Shown here: one piece after another, positions 17,203 to 24,732 of the stretch
How positions within the stretch are numbered: position 1 is the first letter of the stretch
Layout of the letters: each line of letters begins with the position of its first letter
Assembly: GCA_964463915.1 (NCBI GenBank)
Contig: CAYXEH010000028.1
Location: 1-32,262, forward strand
Length of the DNA stretch: 32,262 nucleotides
Source: PUPG01 sp964463915
Lineage (GTDB): Bacteria; Bacteroidota; Bacteroidia; Bacteroidales; UBA7960
Reading direction: 5' to 3'
The notes under the pieces: model-generated
The model's input: the letters and a program-made list of their open reading frames with translations, nothing else
Told to the model about the DNA's origin: nothing
Database searches by the model: none
Program-made: the position numbers and the translations under genes

Positions 17203-17961
17203 TTAGTGGTTGGCCAGCACCTCTTTTGTTTTGTTGTATCCGAGGTCAAATACTTTTTGGGCACTGGAGAGATCAATAATCCCATATTCCTGTACCTTTT
17301 CCGGTTCAATATAAATGTCACACTTGTCTTTTCTGGTTATCGCGTGTTGGCGCATGGTCAGGTGGAATGAGCGTAAGGCGATGGTTCTCAGCCCCGAAAT
17401 ATGATCTTGATGACCAAGGGGGTTCACGTTGACCCCGATAATGGTTCTGCACCTGCCCTCCAGTGGTTCCACCGGGAAATTGTTGAGTATGCCCCCGTCA
17501 AGGTATTGCTGCCCGTCGATCTCCATCGGCGGAAATACTACGGGTATGGATGAAGAAGCCTTGATTGCCTGTATGAGGTCCCCTTTGTCAAAGCGGGTAT
17601 ATTCAATCGTATTGATGTTAACCGCGTGTATGATCAGCGGAATCTTTAGATCCTCAAAGGTTCTTGCGTTAAGTGTTTTGCGTAAGGTTCTCTCAAATCC
17701 GGTCATTTTAAGCAAGCCATCTTTTGGGACAATCAGTCGCAAAAAGGTCATCAGATTTTTGCTGATCAGAGCTTTCAGTGCCTCTCCTGCGTCCTGCCCG
17801 TCCGCGTAAAGTGCTCCGACAATTGCTCCCGCACTCACTCCCGAAATGATGTCAGGTTTGATGCCGTGTTCCTCCAGGGCTTTGAGCGCTCCAAGATGAG
17901 CGAAACCCCTGGTACCGCCACCGCTCAACACCAGTCCGTATTTGTATTTCTTTTTTATCAT
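17203..17961 (-). CDS. Patatin-like phospholipase (RssA/NTE type)
   Basis: 252-residue single-domain patatin. The oxyanion-hole loop G-G-G-T-R-G (14-19), nucleophile motif G-V-S-A-G (Ser43) and the catalytic Asp in D-G-G (155-157) form an intact Ser-Asp dyad. No signal peptide, so a cytoplasmic or membrane-associated lipid acyl hydrolase is expected. It precedes cysS on the same strand (99-bp gap) and is divergent from the secreted protein gene at 18080. Natural substrate unknown. Confidence 0.92.
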   Translation of the reverse strand: MIKKKYKYGLVLSGGGTRGFAHLGALKALEEHGIKPDIISGVSAGAIVGALYADGQDAGEALKALISKNLMTFLRLIVPKDGLLKMTGFERTLRKTLNARTFEDLKIPLIIHAVNINTIEYTRFDKGDLIQAIKASSSIPVVFPPMEIDGQQYLDGGILNNFPVEPLEGRCRTIIGVNVNPLGHQDHISGLRTIALRSFHLTMRQHAITRKDKCDIYIEPEKVQEYGIIDLSSAQKVFDLGYNKTKEVLANH

Positions 17962-18027
17962 ACTTGGCGCTTTATAGATGGTGTAAAAATAGAGATTTGC
18001 CGGGCAGAATGCAAATCAAATCATTTA

Positions 18028-18058
18028 TTTGAAATGATCCGGATAATTTGTAAATTTG
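18028..18058 (+). promoter_or_regulatory. Bacteroidota consensus promoter for the secreted protein at 18080
   Basis: TTTG (18028-18031), 19-nt spacer, TAAATTTG (18051-18058), an exact match to the TTTG/TAnnTTTG consensus. The predicted start site near 18064 gives a leader of about 16 nt. The GGAGGA at 18058-18063 overlaps the -7 element and would lie mostly outside the transcript, so it is probably not a ribosome-binding site. Confidence 0.72.
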
Positions 18059-18079
18059 GAGGAATTAAAATGATTGATT

Positions 18080-18730
18080 ATGAAGTTGAAAATGGTCTTT
18101 GCGACCCTGTTAATCCTGCTTTTACTGGCTGTTTCCTCCCCTGCCTGCGCACAGGGCAATGATGAAGGACTACTGAAGCGGGAAACCGCATTTTCTCCTT
18201 CACCGCAGTTCGGGATGCAATTTGGCACTGCGTTTACAACAGGTGGATACGGAGGATCCATGTTCACAAATACGATTTCACCCCATCTTGGACTGGATGT
18301 AAGTAAAAATTTTCATCTCGAGGTGGGCACCATTGTCTCTTCGAGCCAGATCCGTGGTGGTGGAACCATTGCGCCTTTTGGATTAGCGAACAACCACGGT
18401 CAAATGCAAAATCTTCAGGGGCAGCGGATGTTTAGCACAACGATTTATGCCTATGGTTCATACAAAGTGAATTCAAGATTGAGCCTGACCGGAGGCACCT
18501 GGGTTGAGAGGAGAGATATGGATGAGTATGGTCAGCAAATGAATCCCATGGCTTTTGACACCAACCCCAGGGGGATGATGTTCGGGTTCGACTATAAGGT
18601 AAACGACAATATGCGTTTCGGGGCTGAAATCAACATGTCATCCGGAGTGAATCCGTTTAACCCTCTTGATCAGCATCATGTCTATCCTCACAGAAATCCC
18701 GGTTCAATGCCATTTTACCGCAGGAACTGA
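18080..18730 (+). CDS. Secreted or outer-membrane protein of unknown function
   Basis: 216 residues from ATG 18080; I chose this start because it gives a standard signal peptide (M-K-L-K, Leu-rich core, A-C-A-Q cleavage region near residue 24) and lies just downstream of a consensus promoter. The mature part is rich in Gly, Asn, Met and aromatic residues with alternating hydrophobic positions, for example F-G-M-Q-F-G-T-A-F and M-R-F-G-A-E-I-N-M, typical of a small outer-membrane beta barrel. The C-terminal 30 residues are Pro/His/Asn-rich and lack the usual terminal aromatic residue. Family not recognised. Confidence 0.75.
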   Translation: MKLKMVFATLLILLLLAVSSPACAQGNDEGLLKRETAFSPSPQFGMQFGTAFTTGGYGGSMFTNTISPHLGLDVSKNFHLEVGTIVSSSQIRGGGTIAPFGLANNHGQMQNLQGQRMFSTTIYAYGSYKVNSRLSLTGGTWVERRDMDEYGQQMNPMAFDTNPRGMMFGFDYKVNDNMRFGAEINMSSGVNPFNPLDQHHVYPHRNPGSMPFYRRN

Positions 18731-18800
18731 AAAAAGTCCCGGATTAATTAGGATACCACTTATTTTTTTCTTAAATTGAACCACTTATAAACACAGCAAG

Positions 18801-18890
18801 ATGGCTCTCGAAGCTATTGGTTGGTTTTATTTAGTGGTTAATGTTGTTTTTGTTTTGGTGGTTAAAGCGGCAGGTGGTGTTCTCCCTTGA
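18801..18890 (+). CDS. Possible 29-residue single-pass membrane peptide
   Basis: An ATG-to-TGA frame encoding 29 residues: a short head M-A-L-E-A, then a hydrophobic run (about 6-21, W, F, Y, L, V, with one N), then K-A-A-G-G-V-L-P. This is the shape of a one-helix membrane microprotein. It stands alone in the 223-bp gap between the secreted protein and the radical SAM gene. A hairpin with a T run begins inside its final codons, which could be its own terminator. No strong Shine-Dalgarno sequence (GCAAG precedes the ATG). It may also be chance. Confidence 0.35.
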   Translation: MALEAIGWFYLVVNVVFVLVVKAAGGVLP

Positions 18891-18908
18891 CATCTACGGC
18901 CGCTTTTT
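18864..18908 (+). terminator. Candidate intrinsic terminator
   Basis: AAAGCGGC (18864-18871) pairs perfectly with GCCGCTTT (18899-18906), followed by TT, over a 27-nt loop. Read on the plus strand it ends in CTTTTTC, so it would end transcripts from the secreted-protein/small-peptide side. On the minus strand the T run is poor. Confidence 0.5.
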
Positions 18909-18953
18909 CATTGTGGAGTGCAGGTTTTTCCCGATACAGGATGCCTGAAGGAT

Positions 18954-20015
18954 TTATTGCATCTGTAGCCTTAAATTGGTCAGCCCCTCCTGCCGGGCAA
19001 TGGTCACCACGTTGTTGTATTCCGGGCTGGTGATTCTCCGGGAGATCTCCGGGTAATCAATTGCTTTGTAAATCGGGGTGTACTGTGACATAATATTCAC
19101 GTAGGTATTTTTTGGCAGGTTGCCGGCTATCCACCTTATCACTTTGTCGCTTCTTGCTGCATTTTCCGGCATTACCAGGTGTCTTATCATCAGGCCCTTG
19201 CTGATCAGGTTGGTTTCCGGATCAGTTTCTGCAACGCCTACTTGCCTGTGCATCTCCAGCAATGCCTTTTGTGTGGTTTCCGGATAACAGTCTGCCCCGG
19301 GAGAATAGGTGTCCGCCGCCTCTGTATCCATATACTTGAAATCAGCAAGGTAAACATCCACTACACCGTCAAGATATTTCAGAATACTTTCTTTTTCCCA
19401 GCCGCATGTATTGTACACAAGCGGGGTACGCAACCCGCGTGATGCTGCCTGGTCAAGTGCAAGAAGTATGTGTGGGGAATAATGGCTCGGGGTAACTATA
19501 TTAATGTTGTGGCAACCGTTTCTTTCCAGCACCAGCATTATGTCAGCCAGGCTGTCGGTATCGTACTCTCTCCCTTCTCCGAGGTGACTGATCTCATAGT
19601 TAATGCAGTAAACGCATAACAGCCCGCAGTTCGTAAAAAATACAGTACCTGAGCCCCGCCTCCCGACGAGCTCTCTTTCTTCTCCATAGTGGGGGTGGGC
19701 TGAAGAGATCTCTAGGGTGGCGTTGGCATTGCAATGCCCCCGCTTTCCGCTCAGGCGGTCTGCACCGCACTCCCTGGGGCATAATTTACAATTCTGCATC
19801 ATCCCGTAAAGGGCTTCACCCCTTTTTTTTAGTTCTCCACTTTCATGAAGACTGACATAACCCGGGATGTAAGAGGTTGCTTTTTTATGCATTATGTCGT
19901 AAATTGGGGCATTACGTGTCCCGGCCTCCTGCCCGTTTAATATTCTATTAGCAAATACTGCTGCAGGCAGGGTGGCCATTAATTTAAGGAAGTGCCGCCT
20001 GTTTTTCTTTTCCAT
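18954..20015 (-). CDS. PflX/PFL-activase-like radical SAM protein with twin-arginine-like leader
   Basis: 353 residues. The radical SAM cluster motif is C130-G-L-L-C134-V-Y-C137 (CxxxCxxC). It is preceded by a Cys set C76-x2-C79-x3-C83...C95, typical of the PflX/COG1313-type proteins. The rest follows a TIM-barrel-like pattern. Unusually, the N-terminus N-R-R-H-F-L-K (5-11) followed by a hydrophobic stretch (12-22) looks like a Tat signal, suggesting export of a folded Fe-S protein. Substrate unknown; no glycyl-radical enzyme or other partner is adjacent. The start ATG is the first in frame and begins M-E-K-K-N-R-R. Confidence 0.88.
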   Translation of the reverse strand: MEKKNRRHFLKLMATLPAAVFANRILNGQEAGTRNAPIYDIMHKKATSYIPGYVSLHESGELKKRGEALYGMMQNCKLCPRECGADRLSGKRGHCNANATLEISSAHPHYGEERELVGRRGSGTVFFTNCGLLCVYCINYEISHLGEGREYDTDSLADIMLVLERNGCHNINIVTPSHYSPHILLALDQAASRGLRTPLVYNTCGWEKESILKYLDGVVDVYLADFKYMDTEAADTYSPGADCYPETTQKALLEMHRQVGVAETDPETNLISKGLMIRHLVMPENAARSDKVIRWIAGNLPKNTYVNIMSQYTPIYKAIDYPEISRRITSPEYNNVVTIARQEGLTNLRLQMQ

Positions 20016-20052
20016 GGCGATAATTTATTTTGTATAGATTAAAACATTGGAT

Positions 20053-20083
20053 CTCAATTAACAGGCGTACATAAATATACAAA
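20053..20083 (-). promoter_or_regulatory. Candidate promoter of the radical SAM gene
   Basis: On the minus strand TTTG (20080-20083), a 19-nt spacer, then TAATTGAG (20053-20060), which matches TAnnTTTG at five or six positions. It would give a leader of about 30 nt. Confidence 0.4.
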
Positions 20084-20220
20084 GAACACTGGGAACGGCA
20101 AAAAAACATGAATCACTGATCAAACAATTGGGCTATGACAAACATTTACTAATTATAGACATACGGGAGTTGACCGGCAAATTCGATGAGGGATTTGTTT
20201 ACAAGGTGCAACCACCCTAA
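20062..20220 (+). pseudogene. Possible gene remnant (C-terminal fragment, no start codon)
   Basis: After an in-frame stop at 20059-20061 there is an open frame of 52 codons ending at TAA 20218-20220, with no ATG. The translated middle part reads like a real protein: L-I-K-Q-L-G-Y-D-K-H-L-L-I-I-D-I-R, then E-L-T-G-K-F-D-E-G-F-V-Y-K-V. The first part faintly recalls the start of the ChbG/YdjC deacetylase fold, but I cannot confirm this. It ends 35 bp before the DHOD-like gene. It could be a decayed gene or chance. Confidence 0.3.
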
Positions 20221-20255
20221 ATGTATTTCTCATTTTAAATAAAAGGAGGAGCACT

Positions 20256-21269
20256 ATGGCACATTTATCAACAGATTACATGGGACTGACCCTGAAGAAC
20301 CCCCTGATAGTTGGGGCATGCAACCTGTCAATGGATCCGGGAACTGCCGCCAAAATGGAAGAAGCAGGGGCGGCAGCCATCGTATTTAAATCTCTGTTCG
20401 AGGAACAGGTTAACCTGGAAAGCCTTGAGATGGAAGAAAATCTGCATGCCTATGATGAGCGGCATGCAGAGATGATCAGCCTGTTTCCGGAAGTCAAACA
20501 TGCCGGCCCGGATGAACACCTTGAAAAACTCAGGACATTGAAAAATGCAGTAAGTATCCCTGTGATCGGAAGTTTGAATTGTGTCAACAGGGATATTTGG
20601 GCAGAGTATGCCATTGAGATGGAAAAAACCGGCGTGGATGCACTTGAGCTGAACTTTTATGCCGTTCCGGATAGCTTTGACCAGACAGGGAAGAAAATGG
20701 AGGAGGAACAGATCGCCATATTGAAGGAGGTTAAAAAGAAGGTAAAGATTCCCGTCAGTGTAAAACTGAGCCCCTTTTATACCAACCCCCTGCAAGTGAT
20801 CCGGGAAATGGATTCGGCCGGCGTGGACGGCTTTGTATTGTTTAACCGCCTGTTTCAACCGGATATCGACCCCAAAAAGGGAGAACATCATTTCCCGTTC
20901 AACCTGAGTCAGCCTATGGACTACCGGCTCCCCCTGCGGTATGCCGGTCTGTTGCACAACGAGATAAAAGGCAGTTTGTGTGCCAATACAGGAATATTTA
21001 CCGGTGAGGATATGGCCAAAATGATTCTTGCGGGTGCGGATTGTGTTCAGGTAGTGAGTGCTCTGTACAAGAACAAGGTAGGTTATATCAAAGACATGCT
21101 GAACGATCTTTCGACCTGGATGGAGGGCGCCGGATACGAAAGCCTGGATGCATTCCGGGGCAAACTATCCAAAGCCAACACCAAGGATCCTTACGCTTAC
21201 CAGCGGGCCCAGTATGTGGATCTGTTGATGAGACCCTTTGAGGTGATGCAAAAGTATCCGCAGAGATAG
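20256..21269 (+). CDS. Dihydroorotate dehydrogenase-like FMN protein
   Basis: 337-residue TIM-barrel flavoprotein related to dihydroorotate dehydrogenase. Seen: the start with L-K-N-P-L-I-V-G-A, F-K-S-L-F-E-E (44-50), I-G-S-L-N-C, E-L-N-F-Y (131-135), V-K-L-S-P-F with Lys170, and the FMN-phosphate region C-A-N-T-G-I-F-T-G (242-250) with A-G-A-D-C-V-Q-V. It belongs to the 'DHOD-like' group of anaerobes, whose true reaction is unclear, rather than to a normal PyrD. A strong Shine-Dalgarno AAAGGAGG ends about 8 nt before the ATG, unlike most genes here, and fixes the start. A possible -33 TTTG (20194-20197) and partial -7 (TAAATGTA, 20218-20225) lie upstream. It converges on ackA. Confidence 0.9.
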   Translation: MAHLSTDYMGLTLKNPLIVGACNLSMDPGTAAKMEEAGAAAIVFKSLFEEQVNLESLEMEENLHAYDERHAEMISLFPEVKHAGPDEHLEKLRTLKNAVSIPVIGSLNCVNRDIWAEYAIEMEKTGVDALELNFYAVPDSFDQTGKKMEEEQIAILKEVKKKVKIPVSVKLSPFYTNPLQVIREMDSAGVDGFVLFNRLFQPDIDPKKGEHHFPFNLSQPMDYRLPLRYAGLLHNEIKGSLCANTGIFTGEDMAKMILAGADCVQVVSALYKNKVGYIKDMLNDLSTWMEGAGYESLDAFRGKLSKANTKDPYAYQRAQYVDLLMRPFEVMQKYPQR

Positions 21270-21334
21270 CGGCCCGGGGAACCGCATGGGTGGTTCCGGT
21301 CTTTTTACAGACAGCCGGTGCCGTAATCACCTGT

Positions 21335-21392
21335 AAAAAAGGTTGTACCAACCACGCATTTTTAATTGCGTAAGAATGGTACAACCTTTTTT
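21335..21392. terminator. Strong bidirectional intrinsic terminator
   Basis: A perfect 16-bp inverted repeat, AAAAAAGGTTGTACCA (21335-21350) with TGGTACAACCTTTTTT (21377-21392). The loop contains a second 5-bp stem (ACGCA 21354-21358 with TGCGT 21367-21371). With A and T runs at both ends it can terminate both the DHOD-like gene (plus) and ackA (minus). Confidence 0.85.
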
Positions 21393-21400
21393 GTACGGTT

Positions 21401-21423
21401 CATATTGCGCATATGGCAATATG
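21401..21423. repeat. Short inverted repeat next to the ackA stop
   Basis: CATATTGC (21401-21408) and GCAATATG (21416-21423) form a perfect 8-bp stem with a 7-nt loop, 13 bp beyond the ackA stop codon. It may add to termination or protect the 3' end of the mRNA. Confidence 0.4.
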
Positions 21424-21436
21424 ACTGAGCCCGTAT

Positions 21437-22663
21437 TTATCCGTTATTGTTTTCCAGTTGCTGGGTAACGATTTTCAGGGTATCGTAAGCAATCACCAGT
21501 TCCTCGTTGGTGGGAACCACCATGACCTTAACCCTTGATTCGTGTTTGGATATCATCTCCAGCTTTCCCCGTAGTCCATTATTCTTGGCCGGATCGAACA
21601 TCACACCAAGGTGTTCGAGGCCTTTACAAACGGCTTCCCTGGTTTCTGACCCGTTTTCGCCGATCCCGCCGGTGAAAATGATCAGATCCACACCGCCCAT
21701 GGCTGCTGCGTAGGCCCCGATATATTTTTTGATCCTGTAGGTATACATCTCCAGGGCAAGTTGCGCCCTTTTGTTATTCTCCTTCCAGGCTGCACTCTCA
21801 ATGTCCCTCATGTCATAGGAAACCCCGCTTATGCCCAGCATCCCGCTTTTTTTGTTGATAAGCTTATTTGCTTCATCCGTGTCAAGGCCTTTCTTCTTCA
21901 TGATATACAGAAGTGCCCCCAAATCGAGGTCACCCGTACGTGTACCCATAATCAGGCCTTCAACCGGTGTTAATCCCATGGATGTGTCTACGGACTTACC
22001 GTTTTCAATGGCAGCAATAGATGCGCCGTTGCCTAGGTGGCAGGTGATGGCTTTTACGTGATCTTTACGCATGAAAAGGGCGTCACAGGCTTTTTCAAAT
22101 ACATATTTATGGCTGGTGCCATGAAAGCCGTAGCGCCGGATCTTGTCGTTCTCATAAAGTTCGTACGGAAGGGCATACATGTATGCATGCTGAGGGATGG
22201 TCTGGTGAAATGCGGTATCAAACACCGCCACTTGCGGTACGGTGGGAACCAGTTTCTGCATGGAAGTAATCCCTTTCAGGTTTGCCGGGTTGTGCAGGGG
22301 AGCCAGTTCAATTACAGCCTCAATGTTTTTCTTAACCTCCTCGGTGATCAGGGCGCTGTCGCTGAAATTCTCGCCGCCATGAGCCACTCTGTGGCCAACG
22401 GCAATGATGTCATTGACACTTTCAATCACGCCATGGTTTTTGTCGAGCAGGGCCTTCAGGATCAGGTCGATTCCTGCCTCATGATCCTCCACGTCCTGGA
22501 TCAGCATATAGGGGTCTTTTCCCCTGGGTTGATGCTTGAACTCGCTGTCTTTAAGGCCTACACGTTCCAGCAGCCCCTTGGCAAGGAGTTCGGCATTGTT
22601 GGCCATGTCAATCAACTGGTACTTAATGGATGAACTTCCGCAATTGAGAACTAGAATTTTCAT
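21437..22663 (-). CDS. ackA: Acetate kinase
   Basis: Converts acetyl phosphate and ADP to acetate and ATP in the cytoplasm. 408 residues, normal length. The start M-K-I-L-V-L-N-C-G-S-S-S-I-K and the later V-G-H-R-V-A-H-G-G, D-T-A-F-H, Y-G-F-H-G-T-S-H and F-T-G-G-I-G-E-N blocks are diagnostic. It follows pta by 53 bp on the same strand, so pta-ackA is one operon, the acetate/ATP branch of fermentation. Terminated by the hairpin at 21335-21392. Confidence 0.97.
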   Translation of the reverse strand: MKILVLNCGSSSIKYQLIDMANNAELLAKGLLERVGLKDSEFKHQPRGKDPYMLIQDVEDHEAGIDLILKALLDKNHGVIESVNDIIAVGHRVAHGGENFSDSALITEEVKKNIEAVIELAPLHNPANLKGITSMQKLVPTVPQVAVFDTAFHQTIPQHAYMYALPYELYENDKIRRYGFHGTSHKYVFEKACDALFMRKDHVKAITCHLGNGASIAAIENGKSVDTSMGLTPVEGLIMGTRTGDLDLGALLYIMKKKGLDTDEANKLINKKSGMLGISGVSYDMRDIESAAWKENNKRAQLALEMYTYRIKKYIGAYAAAMGGVDLIIFTGGIGENGSETREAVCKGLEHLGVMFDPAKNNGLRGKLEMISKHESRVKVMVVPTNEELVIAYDTLKIVTQQLENNNG

Positions 22664-22716
22664 TGGTTTGCTATCGTTTAATTAAATGGTGTGAAATATA
22701 ATCGGGTTAAGTCTTG

Positions 22717-23718
22717 TTATTTGGCGGCAGCCTGGTTTGCCGTGATGGCCACCAGGTTGACAATGTCTTCAACAGAACAACCCCTTGAGAGGTCATTGAT
22801 GGGGGCTGCCATCCCCTGAAGTACCGGTCCTACGGCTTCGGCCCCGGCCAGTCGCTGTACCAGTTTATAAGCAATGTTGCCTACTTCCAGGGAAGGGAAG
22901 ACCAGTACATTGGCTTTTCCGGCGATGGGACTGTCCGGAGCCTTCTTGCTTCCGATGGCTTCAACGATGGCGGCGTCTGCCTGCATCTCCCCGTCAATCA
23001 TCAATTCCGGATTCATCTCCCTGGCCAGTTTAGTGGCCTCAATTACCTTGTCGCACATGGGGTGTTTGGCGCTGCCTTTGGTGGAGAAACTCAGCATGGC
23101 CACACGGGGTTCTGCCCCGACGATTGCCCTGGTGGTCTGGGCTGTCATTACCGCGATTTCAGCAAGTTCTTTGGCGTCCGGGTCCGGGTGTACAGCGCAG
23201 TCAGCGAAAACGAACATTCCGTTTTCGCCCCAATGGGATTCTTTCATGATCATGATGAAAGCTCCTGATACTACACTGATGCCCGGTAGCGTCTTGACTA
23301 CCTGAAAAGCGGGGCGTAATACATTGCCAGTGGCATTCATTGCACCGGCAACTTCACCGTCAGCAGCTCCGTCTTTGATCAGCAGGGTGGCCAGGTAAAG
23401 CGGGTCTTCCACAAGCTTCAAAGCCTCTTCTTTGGTCAGCCCCTTATGTTGCCTGAGCTGGTGAAGCATGTCCGCATAATATTCCTTCTTTTCAAAGGAC
23501 TTTGGATCAATGATGGTGGCTTTTTCCACAGCATTCAACTGCTTGCTTCCGGCCGCCTGAAGGATTTCATCACGGTTGCCCAATAAGATGATGTGGGCAA
23601 TCCCTTCCGACAAAATGGTGTTTGCTGCCTCCAGGGTACGTTCTTCCAACCCTTCCGGCAAAACGATGGTTTTATTCTGCGACTTGGCTTTTTGTTTAAT
23701 GGAATCGAGTAATTGCAT
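22717..23718 (-). CDS. pta: Phosphate acetyltransferase (single-domain type)
   Basis: Converts acetyl-CoA and phosphate to acetyl phosphate. 333 residues from the ATG at 23718; the frame runs on upstream only through a TTG at 23760, and the conserved start M-Q-L-L-D-S-I-K with I-V-L-P-E-G-L-E-E-R-T favours 23718. It is the short form with only the PTA catalytic domain. Conserved blocks include A-D-G-E-V-A-G-A, S-F-S-T-K-G-S-A, D-G-E-M-Q-A-D-A-A and N-V-L-V-F-P. First gene of the pta-ackA operon. It is divergent from the DUF4271 gene, sharing a 108-bp promoter region. Confidence 0.96.
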   Translation of the reverse strand: MQLLDSIKQKAKSQNKTIVLPEGLEERTLEAANTILSEGIAHIILLGNRDEILQAAGSKQLNAVEKATIIDPKSFEKKEYYADMLHQLRQHKGLTKEEALKLVEDPLYLATLLIKDGAADGEVAGAMNATGNVLRPAFQVVKTLPGISVVSGAFIMIMKESHWGENGMFVFADCAVHPDPDAKELAEIAVMTAQTTRAIVGAEPRVAMLSFSTKGSAKHPMCDKVIEATKLAREMNPELMIDGEMQADAAIVEAIGSKKAPDSPIAGKANVLVFPSLEVGNIAYKLVQRLAGAEAVGPVLQGMAAPINDLSRGCSVEDIVNLVAITANQAAAK

Positions 23719-23782
23719 AGAATTTTTGTGGGTTTTATGATGGATATGGTTGAAATTCAAAGGTCAACAAAATTAGAATTAA

Positions 23783-23816
23783 TTTGACCCCCTGCCAAGG
23801 GTTTTTACTAATTTTG
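23783..23816 (+). promoter_or_regulatory. Candidate promoter of the DUF4271-hemD-rnpA-yidD operon
   Basis: TTTG (23783-23786), a 22-nt spacer, then an exact TAnnTTTG (TAATTTTG, 23809-23816). The spacer is slightly long. The ATG at 23827 would be only a few bases after the start site, giving a nearly leaderless mRNA or indicating translation from a later start such as 23848. Confidence 0.5.
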
Positions 23817-23826
23817 CAAAAAAAAT

Positions 23827-24711
23827 ATGTGTACAGGCCGGGCATTCATGTTATGTTTCCTGATGGTTTTCTTCCTCACGGATGCCTGTTTTGCTGTTTC
23901 CGTGACGACCATGGATTCCATCCCGGCTACAGTGGCTCCCGATAGCCTGTTTTTTCCCCTCCCTGAAGCAAACCCCGCCATATCCGGAGACTCCTTTTTT
24001 GGCACCCCTCATTATTTACAGGCTCAGGAACCAATGGACGCATTGGAAAAAGCTGAGCCATTGCCCCGTGACTGGATGATCTGGGTAATCGTGGCTGGCC
24101 TCATTGTCTTTGCCATATCCCGGTATTTTTTCCCTTCAAGGGTAAAAAATATTTTTCGGGCCGTTATGGGTATTCGGTTGCTATACATGCTTCATAAAGA
24201 AGGAAGTTTTTTCAGAGAAACACCCACCTACCTGCTTTATGTAAACTTTTTGCTTGTCATTTCATTGCTGATTTTCCAGACCCTCCGTGCCACCGAGGCA
24301 TCGCTGCCGTGGGATGAAATTCATCCATTCATCCTTTACACAGGCATATTGCTGTTCTTCCTGTTGTTTTACCTGCTGAAGTTCCTGTTTATGGGTTTTC
24401 TGGCCTGGGTGTTTCAAACCCGGAAAGCAAGTATGCTTTATTATACCAATCTCTTTGTAATGAATCAGTTTGCAGGCCTGCTGGTCATGCCCCTGGTCTT
24501 CTATCATGCGGTGACTCCCTCGTTAAACAGTCTGTATGCTGCATGGATACTCATTATTTTGTTAAATATTTACAAGGTGATCAGGGGTGCCATCCTTGGG
24601 TATACCATCTCGGATTTTTCTGTGTATTACTTATTTTTGTACCTTTGTGGCGTCGAATTGGCCCCTTTACTGATCATCGGGAAGGCAGCGTCAGAGTATT
24701 TGTTTAATTAA
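23827..24711 (+). CDS. DUF4271 membrane protein
   Basis: 294 residues. An N-terminal hydrophobic segment (8-23) resembles a signal peptide, then a Pro/Ser/Asp-rich stretch to about residue 80, probably outside, and about six membrane helices (near 83-99, 134-152, 167-192, 207-228, 236-250, 265-287). The membrane part and its position directly before hemD fit the Bacteroidota family DUF4271, of unknown function. The gap to hemD is 21 bp, so both are in one operon. An alternative start at 23848 (M8) is possible. Confidence 0.85.
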   Translation: MCTGRAFMLCFLMVFFLTDACFAVSVTTMDSIPATVAPDSLFFPLPEANPAISGDSFFGTPHYLQAQEPMDALEKAEPLPRDWMIWVIVAGLIVFAISRYFFPSRVKNIFRAVMGIRLLYMLHKEGSFFRETPTYLLYVNFLLVISLLIFQTLRATEASLPWDEIHPFILYTGILLFFLLFYLLKFLFMGFLAWVFQTRKASMLYYTNLFVMNQFAGLLVMPLVFYHAVTPSLNSLYAAWILIILLNIYKVIRGAILGYTISDFSVYYLFLYLCGVELAPLLIIGKAASEYLFN

Positions 24712-24732
24712 TCGAATAAAAGGAGACTACCT

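Noticed and set aside
20328..20957. 209-codon open frame on the minus strand
   Set aside because: Antisense to the DHOD-like gene, His/Phe/Gln-rich composition typical of a shadow frame.
22037..22633. 198-codon open frame on the plus strand
   Set aside because: Antisense to ackA, which is unambiguous.
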